Source: DATMNI01 sp035570275 (GTDB taxonomy: Bacteria; Acidobacteriota; Terriglobia; Bryobacterales; Bryobacteraceae). From it: a stretch of 64,000 bases of DNA. The first letter of the stretch is position 1, and each line of letters starts with the position of its first letter. The notes beneath the pieces are model-generated. The model saw only the letters and a list, made by a program, of their open reading frames with translations. It was not told the origin of the DNA and searched no databases. Shown here piece after piece: positions 51,780 through 60,562 of the stretch. The DNA is taken from the NCBI GenBank assembly GCA_035570275.1, contig DATMNI010000377.1, forward strand, positions 8,842-72,841, in the 5' to 3' direction. The position numbers and the translations under genes are program-made.

Positions 51780-51876
51780 ATTAGCGGCGTACTAATCAGC
51801 GTCTGGCGCTGGACTCATCGCGCCACTATCGTATGCGGGAGCCAACCGAAGCCGACTAACTCAGCCCTTCAGCCGA

Positions 51877-53253
51877 TTAACTCAGCCCTTCCAGCGGCCC
51901 CGTGCTGTCCCCGAACGATTTCTCCATCGCGCCCATCCGGTGCAGCATCGCCAGGTGCAGATTGCACAGCGGCGTCTTCGGCGCGGCACGCAGACGGCGT
52001 CCGGGGCGCAGCGTGCCTTTTCCGCGGCCCGCCAGAATTAACGGCAGATCTTCCACCGCATGGCTGTTGCCGTCCTTCAGCGAGGCGCCGAACAACACCA
52101 TCGAGTTATCCAGCAGGGATTTCCCACCTTCATCCAGGCTATGCATCTTGTGCAGGAATTGCGCCACCAGTTCGGTGTGCCAGTTGATAATCTTCTCGTA
52201 CTGCAGGCGCTGGGTTTCGATGTTCCGGTGGTGCGACAACCCGTGGAAACTGCCCTTCACGCCCGCCAGCCACGAATAATCCTGCGAGCTTTGCGCGTCA
52301 CCCAGCATGCACGTCGCGATGCGAGTGCTGTCCGTCCAAAACGCCAGCAGCAGGATGTCCAGCATCAGCTTGACGTGTTCCGGATGCGTGTCCGGAAGCC
52401 CCGGCGCGGGACGATCCAGAGGGAACTTGCCCTGGTTGATCCAGCGTTTCTGCGGGCGCATCGCCGCCTCCAGCCGCTGCTCCACCGAACGCACCGATTC
52501 GAAATACTGGTCCAGCCGTGCCTGGTCGCCCGTGCTCCCCTTGCGGCGCAGAGACTTCGCCTCGCCCATCACCAGGTCGAGCACGCTGGTTTCGTCGCGC
52601 TGCAGCGACGCCACCAGGGAGGGATGCTGCGGGTCCACGCTCGAAACCACCGGTGTCCGCGAATTCCGGAACAGGCGGTCAAACGCCAGTTGCGGTACGA
52701 TCTCCTTCGGAACCGGCGTGTGCGGATCGGCCCACGAAAGGAACGAACCCAGCGCCCGCGGAAATCCGCCGCCCGCCGTGTCGATGCCCGTCCGCGGCGC
52801 GTCAATGCCCAACTCAAACGTGGAGAGCGGTGTCTGCGGATCCAGACGCTGCGCCGCCACCTGGTCCACCGAAGTGCCGCCGGAATCCAGGTCGCTGCCG
52901 GTGGTCCGCTCCACAAAGCCGCCGGAGAGCCACGCCGGCACCTTCGGCCAATGGCCGTTGCGGCCCACCGTATTCTTATGCCAGAGGTTCTCCAGCAGCA
53001 GGAATTCGCTCTTCAAGCTTTCGAGCGGTTTCAGGTGCGGCGTGAACTCGTAATCTTCGCCATCGCCCGGCGGCGTCCAGTAGTCCGGCCGCACGCCGTT
53101 GGGCATGAACAGGAACGCCATGCGCAGCGGCGGTTCCGCCAGGCCTTCCGCACTCTTAGCCGGCGCGCCGGCCGAGATCGATTCCAGCCAGGGCAGCGAC
53201 ATCGCCACCCCCGCGCCCCGCAGCCAGGTTCTCCGGGTGATCGCCTTGGACAT
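51877..53253 (-). CDS. Tat-exported DUF1552 protein
   Basis: 458 aa. Tat signal TRRTWLRGAGVAMSLPWLE. Family motifs: RMAFLFMPNGVRPDYWTP, LLLENLWHKN, WLSGG, DQVAAQRL, and DILLLAFWTDSTRIAT, with the C-terminal SMVLFGASLKDGN and HLAMLHRMG. DUF1552 proteins usually sit beside a DUF1592/DUF1588 cytochrome gene, but no such partner lies here. Function unknown; related to the sulfatase-like DUF1501 group. Confidence 0.9.
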   Translation of the reverse strand: MSKAITRRTWLRGAGVAMSLPWLESISAGAPAKSAEGLAEPPLRMAFLFMPNGVRPDYWTPPGDGEDYEFTPHLKPLESLKSEFLLLENLWHKNTVGRNGHWPKVPAWLSGGFVERTTGSDLDSGGTSVDQVAAQRLDPQTPLSTFELGIDAPRTGIDTAGGGFPRALGSFLSWADPHTPVPKEIVPQLAFDRLFRNSRTPVVSSVDPQHPSLVASLQRDETSVLDLVMGEAKSLRRKGSTGDQARLDQYFESVRSVEQRLEAAMRPQKRWINQGKFPLDRPAPGLPDTHPEHVKLMLDILLLAFWTDSTRIATCMLGDAQSSQDYSWLAGVKGSFHGLSHHRNIETQRLQYEKIINWHTELVAQFLHKMHSLDEGGKSLLDNSMVLFGASLKDGNSHAVEDLPLILAGRGKGTLRPGRRLRAAPKTPLCNLHLAMLHRMGAMEKSFGDSTGPLEGLS

Positions 53254-53610
53254 GTTGGTACCAGGCTCCTTTCCGATCAGGCTATCACCTTTGTGGGCCA
53301 GGTTGTTTGTGGTCCAGGTTGTTAACCTGCGGCGGATTGCTAATCCGCCTGGCGCGATTCCGAGCGGGCCGGCCGCGTTGTCAAGAGGAAAAACCTACTT
53401 TCTGCACTCCCCGGAAGAATTTGCAGCACCATGAGGATCGGCTTCAGCGCATCGTAGATCCAGCCGCGGAACCGGGTGGTTTCCATCGCCCCATGCCGTG
53501 TGGCGCTGAGTCGCCCACTTGCGCGGCACCTCGCGGGTGGCTCATCGGCCTGCGGTAAGCGATTTTCATGAGAATCCCGGTGAGGGGTAGTCGTAACTGG
53601 CGTGCGCCCC
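53254..53610. other. 357-base intergenic region with R1 element
   Basis: Contains the R1 copy at 53292-53375. The rest, about 53376-53610, has no reading frame with coding character and no clear promoter or terminator. Confidence 0.5.
53292..53375. repeat. Palindromic element R1, left arm with partial duplicate
   Basis: TGTGGGCCAGGTTGTTT is followed by TGTGGTCCAGGTTGTTAACC and GGCGGATT-N3-AATCCGCC, then GGCGCGATTCCGAGCGGGCC as inner sequence. As in the copy at 18557, only the left arm with a duplicated first part is present. Confidence 0.75.
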
Positions 53611-54918
53611 TCAGTTCCTGGTCGCCTTCGGCCACACCACGCCCTGGTCCATCTTGGTCACCGCCGCCAGGCCCTTATACAGGAACTTCTGAATTCGCTG
53701 GCCGCGATAGGTCTCGGTGGTGAAGAGGTTGCCTTTCGAATCGGCGGCGATGCTATGGACTGCGTAGAACTCGCCCGGCTGCCGGCCGCCATCGCCGAAG
53801 CTGGTCAGAATCTCCATGGTTTCGCGCAGAATGATGTACACCTTCTCATTGGAGCCATCGGCCAGGTAGATGTACTTCTGATCCGGATCCTTGGAGAATG
53901 CGATGTCCCAAACCGACCCGTCGCCCAGTGTGTTCTTTTTGACGAAGACTTCCTTAACGAACTTGCCATCCGGTTTGAAGACCTGGATGCGGTCGTTCGG
54001 GCGATCGCAGACGTACAACAGACCGTCGTGCGACAACTCCGCGCAGTGAACTGGATTGCGGAACTGCTGAGCGGGCGGGGCGGTTGGATCGTAGCGGCCC
54101 AACGGCGTGTCGTCCGGCTTGTTGCCATAGGCGCCCCAGTGCCGCTTATATTTGCCGGTCTCGGCGTCGAACACGATCACGCGGTGATTCCCGTAGCCGT
54201 CGGCCACGTACAGTTCGTTGGTTTTCGGATCCACGAACATTTTGGCGGCGCCCTTCACGTTGTCCACGTCGTTGCTGCCTTTGCTCTGGCCGGGCTTGCC
54301 GATCTGCATGAGAAACTTCCCCTGCTGGGTGAATTTCAGAATCATGTTGTCGTTGAAATAGCCCGGTGCCGGCTGGCTTTCCGACGCCGGAGTCCCCCTC
54401 CCCGCACGGCCCCCGGCCCCTCGTCCGGCGCTGGCAGTGCCAGGAGCGGGGCGGCCGTTGCCGCCAATCCAGACGTTGCCTTTGTAGTCGATGAAGATCC
54501 CGTGATTCGTCTCCGGCCAGTCGTAGCCTTCACCTGGGCCGCCCCAGTGGCCGATGAGGTTGCCCGCTTCATCGAACTCGAGAACCGGCGGCGCTGGTTC
54601 GCAGCACTCCGACTCCACGACTCCCATCTGCCGCTTGGGACCGGGCGGATTAGCGGCCGCATAGTTTTCCATGGCTTCGAGCGAGCCCTGCCGATGGACA
54701 ATCCAGATGTGGTCATTCGAATCCACGCCGACGCCGATCGCGTTGCCAAGCAGCCAGTGGTTGGGCAGCGGCTTGGGCCACATCGGGTCCACCTCGAACC
54801 TCGGGGCCATCACGGCGGCGGCGTTTAAACTGGCCCTCCTGTCGAGCACCGCCGAGCCGATTCCGAGCGCTGCCACGATGGCCGCGAACGTCACGCCGGT
54901 GCGCAAGTCACGCTTCAT
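53611..54918 (-). CDS. Exported NHL-repeat beta-propeller protein (peptidylglycine lyase-like)
   Basis: 435 aa. N-terminal signal/anchor (FAAIVAALGIGSAVL). The mature part is a six-bladed propeller with NHL-type motifs: AIGVGVDSNDHIWIVHR, GNVWIGGNG, NELYVADGYGNHRVIVFD, GLLYVCDRPNDRIQVF, IYLADGSNEKVYI, GNLFTTETYRGQRIQKF. An insert of about 30 residues rich in Gly/Arg/Ala/Pro sits after GNVWIGGNGRPAPG. Relatives include peptidyl-alpha-hydroxyglycine lyases, but the catalytic residues cannot be confirmed by eye. Confidence 0.85.
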   Translation of the reverse strand: MKRDLRTGVTFAAIVAALGIGSAVLDRRASLNAAAVMAPRFEVDPMWPKPLPNHWLLGNAIGVGVDSNDHIWIVHRQGSLEAMENYAAANPPGPKRQMGVVESECCEPAPPVLEFDEAGNLIGHWGGPGEGYDWPETNHGIFIDYKGNVWIGGNGRPAPGTASAGRGAGGRAGRGTPASESQPAPGYFNDNMILKFTQQGKFLMQIGKPGQSKGSNDVDNVKGAAKMFVDPKTNELYVADGYGNHRVIVFDAETGKYKRHWGAYGNKPDDTPLGRYDPTAPPAQQFRNPVHCAELSHDGLLYVCDRPNDRIQVFKPDGKFVKEVFVKKNTLGDGSVWDIAFSKDPDQKYIYLADGSNEKVYIILRETMEILTSFGDGGRQPGEFYAVHSIAADSKGNLFTTETYRGQRIQKFLYKGLAAVTKMDQGVVWPKATRN

Positions 54919-54972
54919 ATTTCTCGACCCTCCTCATCAACCCCGCGGTTCCGCGGTAAGCTACGGATCATC

Positions 54973-56430
54973 GTGCGAATGGTGCCAGCGATTATACACG
55001 ATTCGATCAGGCGCGGGGTTGTGGGGCAGATTGGCAATCTGCGGCGGATTGGTAATCCGCCGGCGCGATGCGTAGCGAGCCGCCCCGCGTTGACGACCTT
55101 GCCCGCCGCGTCCGACAGGCGGATTGCCAATCCGCCGCCGATTAACAATCTGCCCCACATACTGCTCTTCCTCGTGCTGCCGCTCTGCGCCGGGGCGCAC
55201 GATATCCCCAATGACGTGACGGTTCAAATGTTTCTCAAGCCCGAGGGCCAGCACCTGAATCTGCTGGTTCGCGTTCCCCTGCGAGCCGTGCGCGACATCG
55301 TTTTCCCGGAACGGGGCCCCGGCTACCTTGATATTGCCCGCACCGAGCCGCTGTTGCCCGACGCCTGCACGCAGTGGCTTTCGGACTTCATCGAGCTCTA
55401 CGAAGACCAAACCCGCCTGCCCAATAAGCCGCGCGTGGCCGCCGCACGCATCTCGCTCGAATCCGACAAGTCTTTCGAGTCCTACGAACAGGCCGCGGCC
55501 CACATCACCGGCCCCAGTCTCCCGGCAGACACCAACGTGGTATGGAACCAGACGCTGCTGGATGTCTGGTTCGATTACCCGATCCGGTCCGACCGGTCAG
55601 CCTTTGCCATCCATCCCGAATTGGGCCGCCTCGGCCTGCGCGTGGTCACCGCGCTGCGCTTTCTGCCGCCCGGCGGCGCCGTCCGCGCCTTCGAGTTCAC
55701 TGGCGACCCCGGCCTGGTCCGGCTCGACCCGCGCTGGCACCAGGCCGCCATCCGCTTTGTCCACCAAGGCTTCCTCCACATTCTGGATGGAACCGACCAC
55801 CTGCTGTTCCTGCTCTGCCTGGTCATCCCCTTCCGCAGCTTCCGCGCGCTGGTCCCGGTGGTCACCTCCTTCACCGTGGCCCACTCCATCACGCTGATCG
55901 CATCGGCTTACGATCTTGGCCCCGGCGCACTCTGGTTTCCGCCGCTGATCGAAACCCTGATCGCCGTTTCCATCGTCTACATGGCGCTCGAAAACATCGT
56001 GGGCGGAGCCAGCCTGCACCGCCGCTGGATGATCGCGTTCGGGTTTGGCCTGGTCCACGGCTTCGGCTTCTCATTCGCGCTTCGCCAGACGCTGCAATTT
56101 GCCGGGTCGCACCTGCTGGCATCACTGCTCTCGTTCAATGTGGGCGTTGAGCTGGGACAACTCCTGGTCCTCTTAGTGCTTATCCCGCTGCTGGAGCTGT
56201 GCTTCCGGTTCGTGGTGGCGGAGCGCATGGGCACCATCATTCTGTCCGCTCTGGTGGCCCACACCGGCTGGCACTGGATGCTGGACCGCGCCGACAGGCT
56301 GAGCCGCTACCACTTCCAGTGGCCGGTTTGGACAGCCGCCGTGGTGGTGAGCGCCATGCGCTGGGCAATGGTGGCGGCAATTCTGGCGGCCGCGGTGTGG
56401 CTGGTGCGAAGGCGCAAAACCGCTCCCTAA
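54973..56430 (+). CDS. HupE/UreJ-family membrane protein, start uncertain
   Basis: Open frame of 485 codons. From about residue 57 it reads HILLFLVLPLCAGAHDIPND, a signal peptide and mature N-terminus. A periplasmic beta-rich domain follows (about 75-255), then HupE/UreJ-type helices with HQGFLHILDGTDHLLFLLCL, SFTVAHSITLIAS and FGFGLVHGFGFSF; His and Asp in these are thought to bind metal (nickel/cobalt transport or metallocentre assembly). The 5' part (55020-55159) is an R1 element, so everything before the signal peptide is repeat-encoded. No good start codon lies between the element and the signal peptide; a TTG at about 55099 is one option. The stop lies in the left arm of an R2 element. 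Confidence 0.75.
   Translation: MRMVPAIIHDSIRRGVVGQIGNLRRIGNPPARCVASRPALTTLPAASDRRIANPPPINNLPHILLFLVLPLCAGAHDIPNDVTVQMFLKPEGQHLNLLVRVPLRAVRDIVFPERGPGYLDIARTEPLLPDACTQWLSDFIELYEDQTRLPNKPRVAAARISLESDKSFESYEQAAAHITGPSLPADTNVVWNQTLLDVWFDYPIRSDRSAFAIHPELGRLGLRVVTALRFLPPGGAVRAFEFTGDPGLVRLDPRWHQAAIRFVHQGFLHILDGTDHLLFLLCLVIPFRSFRALVPVVTSFTVAHSITLIASAYDLGPGALWFPPLIETLIAVSIVYMALENIVGGASLHRRWMIAFGFGLVHGFGFSFALRQTLQFAGSHLLASLLSFNVGVELGQLLVLLVLIPLLELCFRFVVAERMGTIILSALVAHTGWHWMLDRADRLSRYHFQWPVWTAAVVVSAMRWAMVAAILAAAVWLVRRRKTAP
55020..55159. repeat. Palindromic element R1, complete short copy inside the 5' end of the HupE-like frame
   Basis: Left arm TGTGGGGCAGATTGGCAATC, then GGCGGATT-N3-AATCCGCC; right arm GGCGGATTGCCAATCCGCC, then CGATTAACAATCTGCCCCAC and A. 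About 55 bases between the arms, sharing the inner CGCGATGCGTAGCGAGC-type sequence with other copies. The right arm encodes RRIANPPPINNLPHI in the HupE frame. Confidence 0.85.
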
Positions 56431-56507
56431 GTATAGCCTTCGCGGCTCTGAGCGAAGTCTGGTGGTGTCAACGAGGCCATCAGAGCCACGACCGTGAGGG
56501 AGTGGTT
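56418..56507. repeat. Palindromic element R2, diverged copy overlapping the HupE-like stop codon
   Basis: AACCGCTCCCT (56418-56428) pairs with AGGGAGTGGTT (56497-56507), 10 of 11. The inner CGGCTCTGAG / CATCAGAGCC pairs as in the copy at 47803. The left arm contains the last codons and stop of the HupE-like gene. Confidence 0.7.
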
Positions 56508-56531
56508 CCCTAACCTTCGCCATGGTCGTAC

Positions 56532-56571
56532 GTCTACCCAGTTGTTACCATTTCAGGGTAGACTATCTACC
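56532..56571. promoter_or_regulatory. Operator cluster of GTCTACC half-sites before the ADOP permease
   Basis: GTCTACCC (56532-56539) and GGGTAGAC (56556-56563) form a perfect inverted repeat 16 bases apart. The second overlaps a further palindrome GGTAGACTATCTACC (56557-56571). Three half-sites in 40 bases, 3 bases upstream of the GGAGG before ATG at 56588, look like binding sites for a dimeric regulator. Many ADOP genes are controlled by PadR-type proteins, but none is in the window. Confidence 0.5.
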
Positions 56572-56587
56572 AACGGAGGCCGCAAGC

Positions 56588-59236
56588 ATGAAACTCTGGC
56601 GCCGCCCGGAGGCCCTCAATCACCCGGCCCGCCGCGAGGCCAGCCTGGACCGCGAGCTTCGCGATTATCTCGATCTCGAAGCTGCGGAGCAGCGTCAGCG
56701 CGGCCTGCCGCCCGAAAAGGCCCGCCATGCGGCACAACGCTCTTTGGGCAACACCACCCTGGTTAAGGAGGATACACGCGCGATGTGGCGTTTGGCTTGG
56801 TTGCAACCCCTATGGCAGGATCTTCGCTACGGCGTCCGTCTGCTGCTCAAAACGCCCGGTTTTGCGGCGGTGGCGGTCCTTACCCTGGCGCTCGGAATCG
56901 GCGCCAACACCGCCATCTTCAGCCTGGTGGAAGGCCTGATGCTGAAACCGTTGCCCTACTACAAGCCGGACAGCCTGGTGGTGCCGGCCACCATCTTCCA
57001 GCGTATGAAAACCGACCGGGGCAGCGATTCCTATTCCGACATTCTGGACTGGAAGGCCCAGACCAGTCTCTTCGAAGGCGTCGCGACATTCAACACGGGA
57101 TATGCCGATGTCACTGGCGCCGAAGAACCGGAACGCATCCGCGCCCTGTTCGTCGACCAGGACTATTTCCGGGTGATGGCCACGCCGCCCGCGGCCGGCC
57201 GCACGTTTTTGCCGGAGGAACACAACCTGGCTGCGGGCCGCGCCGTGGTTCTTACCTGGCGTCTGTGGATGCGGCGGTTCGGCGGCGACACAAAGCTGCT
57301 GGGAAGCCCCATCCAACTTGGCGGCTTACCCTATACCGTCGTCGGCGTCATGCCGAAGGATTCAACCTGGCCCGAAGACGCCGAACTCTTCCGCCCACTC
57401 ACCACCGGGGGGCTCGACCCCGCCACGATGGCTTCGATGATGCGCCGCGATAATCATATGTTTCGAGCCGTGGCGCGGCTCAAAACGGGCGTCTCGCTGG
57501 AACAGGCGCAGACCAGGCTTACAGCTCTGGGCGCGCGCGTAGCACAGGAAAACACCAACCGCGCCGGCACCAATTGGAAACTGCACGCGCTCGCCGAATG
57601 GGTCATCGGGCCCACGCTGCGCCAGACGCTGATCGTGCTGATTGGTGCCGTGGGTTTCGTGCTGCTGATCGCCTGCGTGAACGTCGCCAACCTGCTGCTG
57701 GCACGCGGCGCCGCCCGCAGCCGGGAAGTGGCCATCCGCTGCGCACTGGGCGCCGGCTGGAAACGGCTGGCCGGCCAGTTCCTGGTGGAAACCGCTTCGC
57801 TGGCCGCGGCCGGCGGCGTGGCGGGCGTGTGCCTGGGCTACTGGGGATTGCGCGGGCTCATCCACTTCGCTCCGGCTGACGTGCCGCGGCTTGACCAGGT
57901 TCACATCGATTCCGGCGCCCTCGCCTTCACCGCCGCGGTCTGCCTCCTCACCGCCGTGATTTCGGGCCTCGTCCCCGCGCTTCAGGCGGCGCGGCTGGCG
58001 CCGGTAGCGGCCTTCCGGGAAATGGGCAGGGGCTTTTCCGAAGGCATGCGGACCGGGCGGCTGCGGAACATCCTGGTGGTTTCCGAACTCGCCCTGGCCA
58101 TCGTGCTGCTGGCCGGAGCCGGTCTCCTGATCCGCAGTTTCGCCCACCTGCGGCAAGTCAATCCCGGCTTCGCCACGGCCAACCTGATGACAATGCAGAT
58201 CGGGCTGCCGCGCTCCCGATACGCCGGACCGCCGCAAGTCCTGGCTGGTTTCGATCAAATCACCGCGGGCATTCGCCGCATCCCCGGCGTGACGGCGGCA
58301 TCCGCCACCAGTTCGCTGCCGCTGGATGGCGGCGGCAGCTACCTGGGCCGCCTCTTCCTCACCGAAGGCCAGCCCGAGCCGCCGGCTACCAAGGACGCCC
58401 AGGCCGCCTGGAGCGTCATTCAGCCCGGATATTTTGAGACGATGCGCGTTCCCATCGCGCAGGGCAGGCCATTCACGGCCCGCGACACGCGCGACGCCAC
58501 GCCCGTGATCATTATCAGCCAGGCGATGGCCCGCCAGATGTTTCCCAACCAAAGCCCGCTGGGCCGGCGCATCCGTTCCTGGCGCGACGAGAACCTGTAC
58601 CGCGAGATCGTCGGCGTGGTGGGCGACCTGCGCTATGACGGACTCAGCGAAGACATCGGCAACAACGTCTACATCCCCCATGCGCAGGATACCTGGAACG
58701 CCATGATGCTCACCGTGCGCACCCACGGCGACCCGAACCCGTTGCTCGGTTCCATCCGCGGCGAGATCTGGTCCGTGGACAAGAAACTGTCCATCTCCGA
58801 AGTGAAGACCATGGACCAGATTCTGGACACGCAACTGGCGCGGCCGCGGTTCAGTATGTTCCTGCTGGGCCTGTTTGCCGCCACGGCGCTGCTGCTGGCT
58901 GCCATTGGGATTTACGGAGTGATGTCTTACTCGGTGGCGCAGCGGACCCGCGAAATCGGCATCCGCATGGCGCTGGGCGCACTGCGCGGAGATGTGCTGC
59001 GGATGGTGGCGGGGCGTGCCGCCGTACTGGCAGGCGTGGGAACCGGAGCCGGCATCGTCGGCGCGCTGGCGGCCACCCGGCTGCTGCGCACGCTGCTGTT
59101 CGGCGTTGACCCGGCCGATGCCGGCACCTTCGTGGCTGTCTCAGCGGTGCTGATTCTGGTGGCACTGGCGGCGTCGTATATCCCGGCGCGCCGCGCCACC
59201 AAAGTGGACCCCACGGTAACCCTGCGCTACGAGTAA
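56588..59236 (+). CDS. ADOP-type permease (FtsX/MacB family) with N-terminal permease prefix domain
   Basis: 882 aa from ATG at 56588 with GGAGG 10 bases upstream. Residues 1-75 are the cytoplasmic helical prefix domain of acidobacterial ADOP proteins (REASLDRELRDYLDLEAAEQ, ARHAAQRSLGN). Two FtsX modules follow: RLLLKTPGFAAVAVLTLALG, LLLARGAARSREVAIRCALG, PNQSPLGRRIRSWRDE (periplasmic), IGIYGVMSYSVAQRTREIG and the final GVDPADAGTFVAVSAVLI. Larger relative of the permease at 43163, which lacks the prefix. Substrate unknown. Operator cluster upstream, R3 element directly after the stop. Confidence 0.9.
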   Translation: MKLWRRPEALNHPARREASLDRELRDYLDLEAAEQRQRGLPPEKARHAAQRSLGNTTLVKEDTRAMWRLAWLQPLWQDLRYGVRLLLKTPGFAAVAVLTLALGIGANTAIFSLVEGLMLKPLPYYKPDSLVVPATIFQRMKTDRGSDSYSDILDWKAQTSLFEGVATFNTGYADVTGAEEPERIRALFVDQDYFRVMATPPAAGRTFLPEEHNLAAGRAVVLTWRLWMRRFGGDTKLLGSPIQLGGLPYTVVGVMPKDSTWPEDAELFRPLTTGGLDPATMASMMRRDNHMFRAVARLKTGVSLEQAQTRLTALGARVAQENTNRAGTNWKLHALAEWVIGPTLRQTLIVLIGAVGFVLLIACVNVANLLLARGAARSREVAIRCALGAGWKRLAGQFLVETASLAAAGGVAGVCLGYWGLRGLIHFAPADVPRLDQVHIDSGALAFTAAVCLLTAVISGLVPALQAARLAPVAAFREMGRGFSEGMRTGRLRNILVVSELALAIVLLAGAGLLIRSFAHLRQVNPGFATANLMTMQIGLPRSRYAGPPQVLAGFDQITAGIRRIPGVTAASATSSLPLDGGGSYLGRLFLTEGQPEPPATKDAQAAWSVIQPGYFETMRVPIAQGRPFTARDTRDATPVIIISQAMARQMFPNQSPLGRRIRSWRDENLYREIVGVVGDLRYDGLSEDIGNNVYIPHAQDTWNAMMLTVRTHGDPNPLLGSIRGEIWSVDKKLSISEVKTMDQILDTQLARPRFSMFLLGLFAATALLLAAIGIYGVMSYSVAQRTREIGIRMALGALRGDVLRMVAGRAAVLAGVGTGAGIVGALAATRLLRTLLFGVDPADAGTFVAVSAVLILVALAASYIPARRATKVDPTVTLRYE

Positions 59237-59240
59237 GTAG

Positions 59241-59322
59241 GTAGGACAGACGATCGTTTTCTGTCGTCTGTCAACCGGCCGGCCAGGTATGACAGACCAC
59301 GAAAGGCGATGGTCTGTCCCAC
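59241..59322. repeat. Palindromic element R3, copy 2
   Basis: GTAGGACAGACGATCGTTTT at left, GGCGATGGTCTGTCCCAC at right, about 18 bases between the arms. The arms match copy 1 (50121-50217) with compensating changes: CAGACCATCG there, CAGACGATCG here. It lies between two convergent genes. Confidence 0.8.
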
Positions 59323-59326
59323 ATGT

Positions 59327-60502
59327 TCAAACCGCAGCCAGCGCCTTTTCCGCGGCATCCCGCCCGCTGCCCGCAGGCGCATACCCGGCGTGGCGCAGCG
59401 CTTCTTCGAGCGCCTCCAGTATCAGCAAGACATTCTCCGCCGTGGAGCCGTACCCCATAGTCCCGATGCGGAAAACCTTTCCGGCCAGCGGTCCGAATCC
59501 GCCGGAGATTTCCATATTGCGGCGCTCCAGAAGGTACTGCCGCACCTTGCCGTCATCCACACCCTCCGGAACGCGCGGCGTGTTCAGCGTCCACAACCGG
59601 TGCCCTTCGGCTACCTGCATCGCCATGCCCATGGCTTCGATACCGGCCACAAAAGCCAGGTGATTGCGGCGGTGGCGCTCCCACCGGTTCTCCAAGCCTT
59701 CCTCGGCCACCATCGCGAGGCCCTCGCGCAGCGCGTAGAACAGCGTCGCCGATGCCGTGTGATGATACTTGTGGCCGGTGTAAAACGAATCCAGCAACTG
59801 CAGGTCCAGATAGAACGAGTGCACCGTGCTGGTGCGCGCCTTCAGCCTTTCCAGAGCCCGCGGCCCCACCGTAAGCGGCGCCAGGCCCGGCGGGCATCCC
59901 AGCCCTTTCTGCGAACAACTATAGGCGATGTCGATGCCGTTTTCGTCCACCAGCACCGGCATGCCGCCGAGCGAAGTGACGCAATCGGCAATGGTCAGCG
60001 CGTCCACCTCGTGCGCGGCATCACAAATCGGCTTGGCCTGGTTGAACGCTCCGGTGGACGTCTCCGCCTGCACGAACGCCACAAGGCGCGGCCGCTCGCG
60101 ACGGATGAAATCGCGGGCTTCCTGCGGGTCGAACGGCTCGCCCCAGGGCTTGGCCAGCCGCACCACCTCGGCGCCCTGCCGGCGCGCCAGTTCACCCAAC
60201 CGGTCGCCGAAGAATCCGTTGCTGAGCAGCGCGAATTTCTGTCCGGGCTCGGCGAAGTTGGCCACCGCGGCTTCCATCCCGGAGGTGCCGGTTCCGGACA
60301 TCGCCAGGTTGAATTGGTTCTTCGTCGAAAAGGCGTAGCCCAGCAGCAGGCGGATTTCATCGGCCACCTGTAGGAAGAACGGGTCCAGATGGCCCACCAC
60401 GGGCTGCGCCATGGCTTGGTACACACGCGGCGCAACCATACTGGGTCCCGGCCCGAAAAGAAGGCGCGCCGGCGCCCGAAGAGGAGGATATGTCTGCGGC
60501 AT
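59327..60502 (-). CDS. Class V aminotransferase (alanine-glyoxylate / serine-pyruvate type)
   Basis: 391 aa from ATG at 60502; the frame is open 60 bases further up but without similarity. Motifs: LLFGPGPSMVAPRVYQAM, GHLDPFF, MSGTGTSGMEAA, ETSTGAFN, DCVTSLGGMP and the PLP-binding Lys199 in YSCSQKGLGCPPG; HKYHHTAS and RIGTMGYGS follow. It transfers an amino group between alanine or serine and glyoxylate/pyruvate, linking glycine, serine and one-carbon metabolism. Cytoplasmic. Alone on its strand, next to an A/T-richer region. Confidence 0.93.
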   Translation of the reverse strand: MPQTYPPLRAPARLLFGPGPSMVAPRVYQAMAQPVVGHLDPFFLQVADEIRLLLGYAFSTKNQFNLAMSGTGTSGMEAAVANFAEPGQKFALLSNGFFGDRLGELARRQGAEVVRLAKPWGEPFDPQEARDFIRRERPRLVAFVQAETSTGAFNQAKPICDAAHEVDALTIADCVTSLGGMPVLVDENGIDIAYSCSQKGLGCPPGLAPLTVGPRALERLKARTSTVHSFYLDLQLLDSFYTGHKYHHTASATLFYALREGLAMVAEEGLENRWERHRRNHLAFVAGIEAMGMAMQVAEGHRLWTLNTPRVPEGVDDGKVRQYLLERRNMEISGGFGPLAGKVFRIGTMGYGSTAENVLLILEALEEALRHAGYAPAGSGRDAAEKALAAV

Positions 60503-60562
60503 CAACGACCAGTTTAATGGATCAGGGTGCCGCCGACGATGATCCCGAACGGACAAGCGCAA

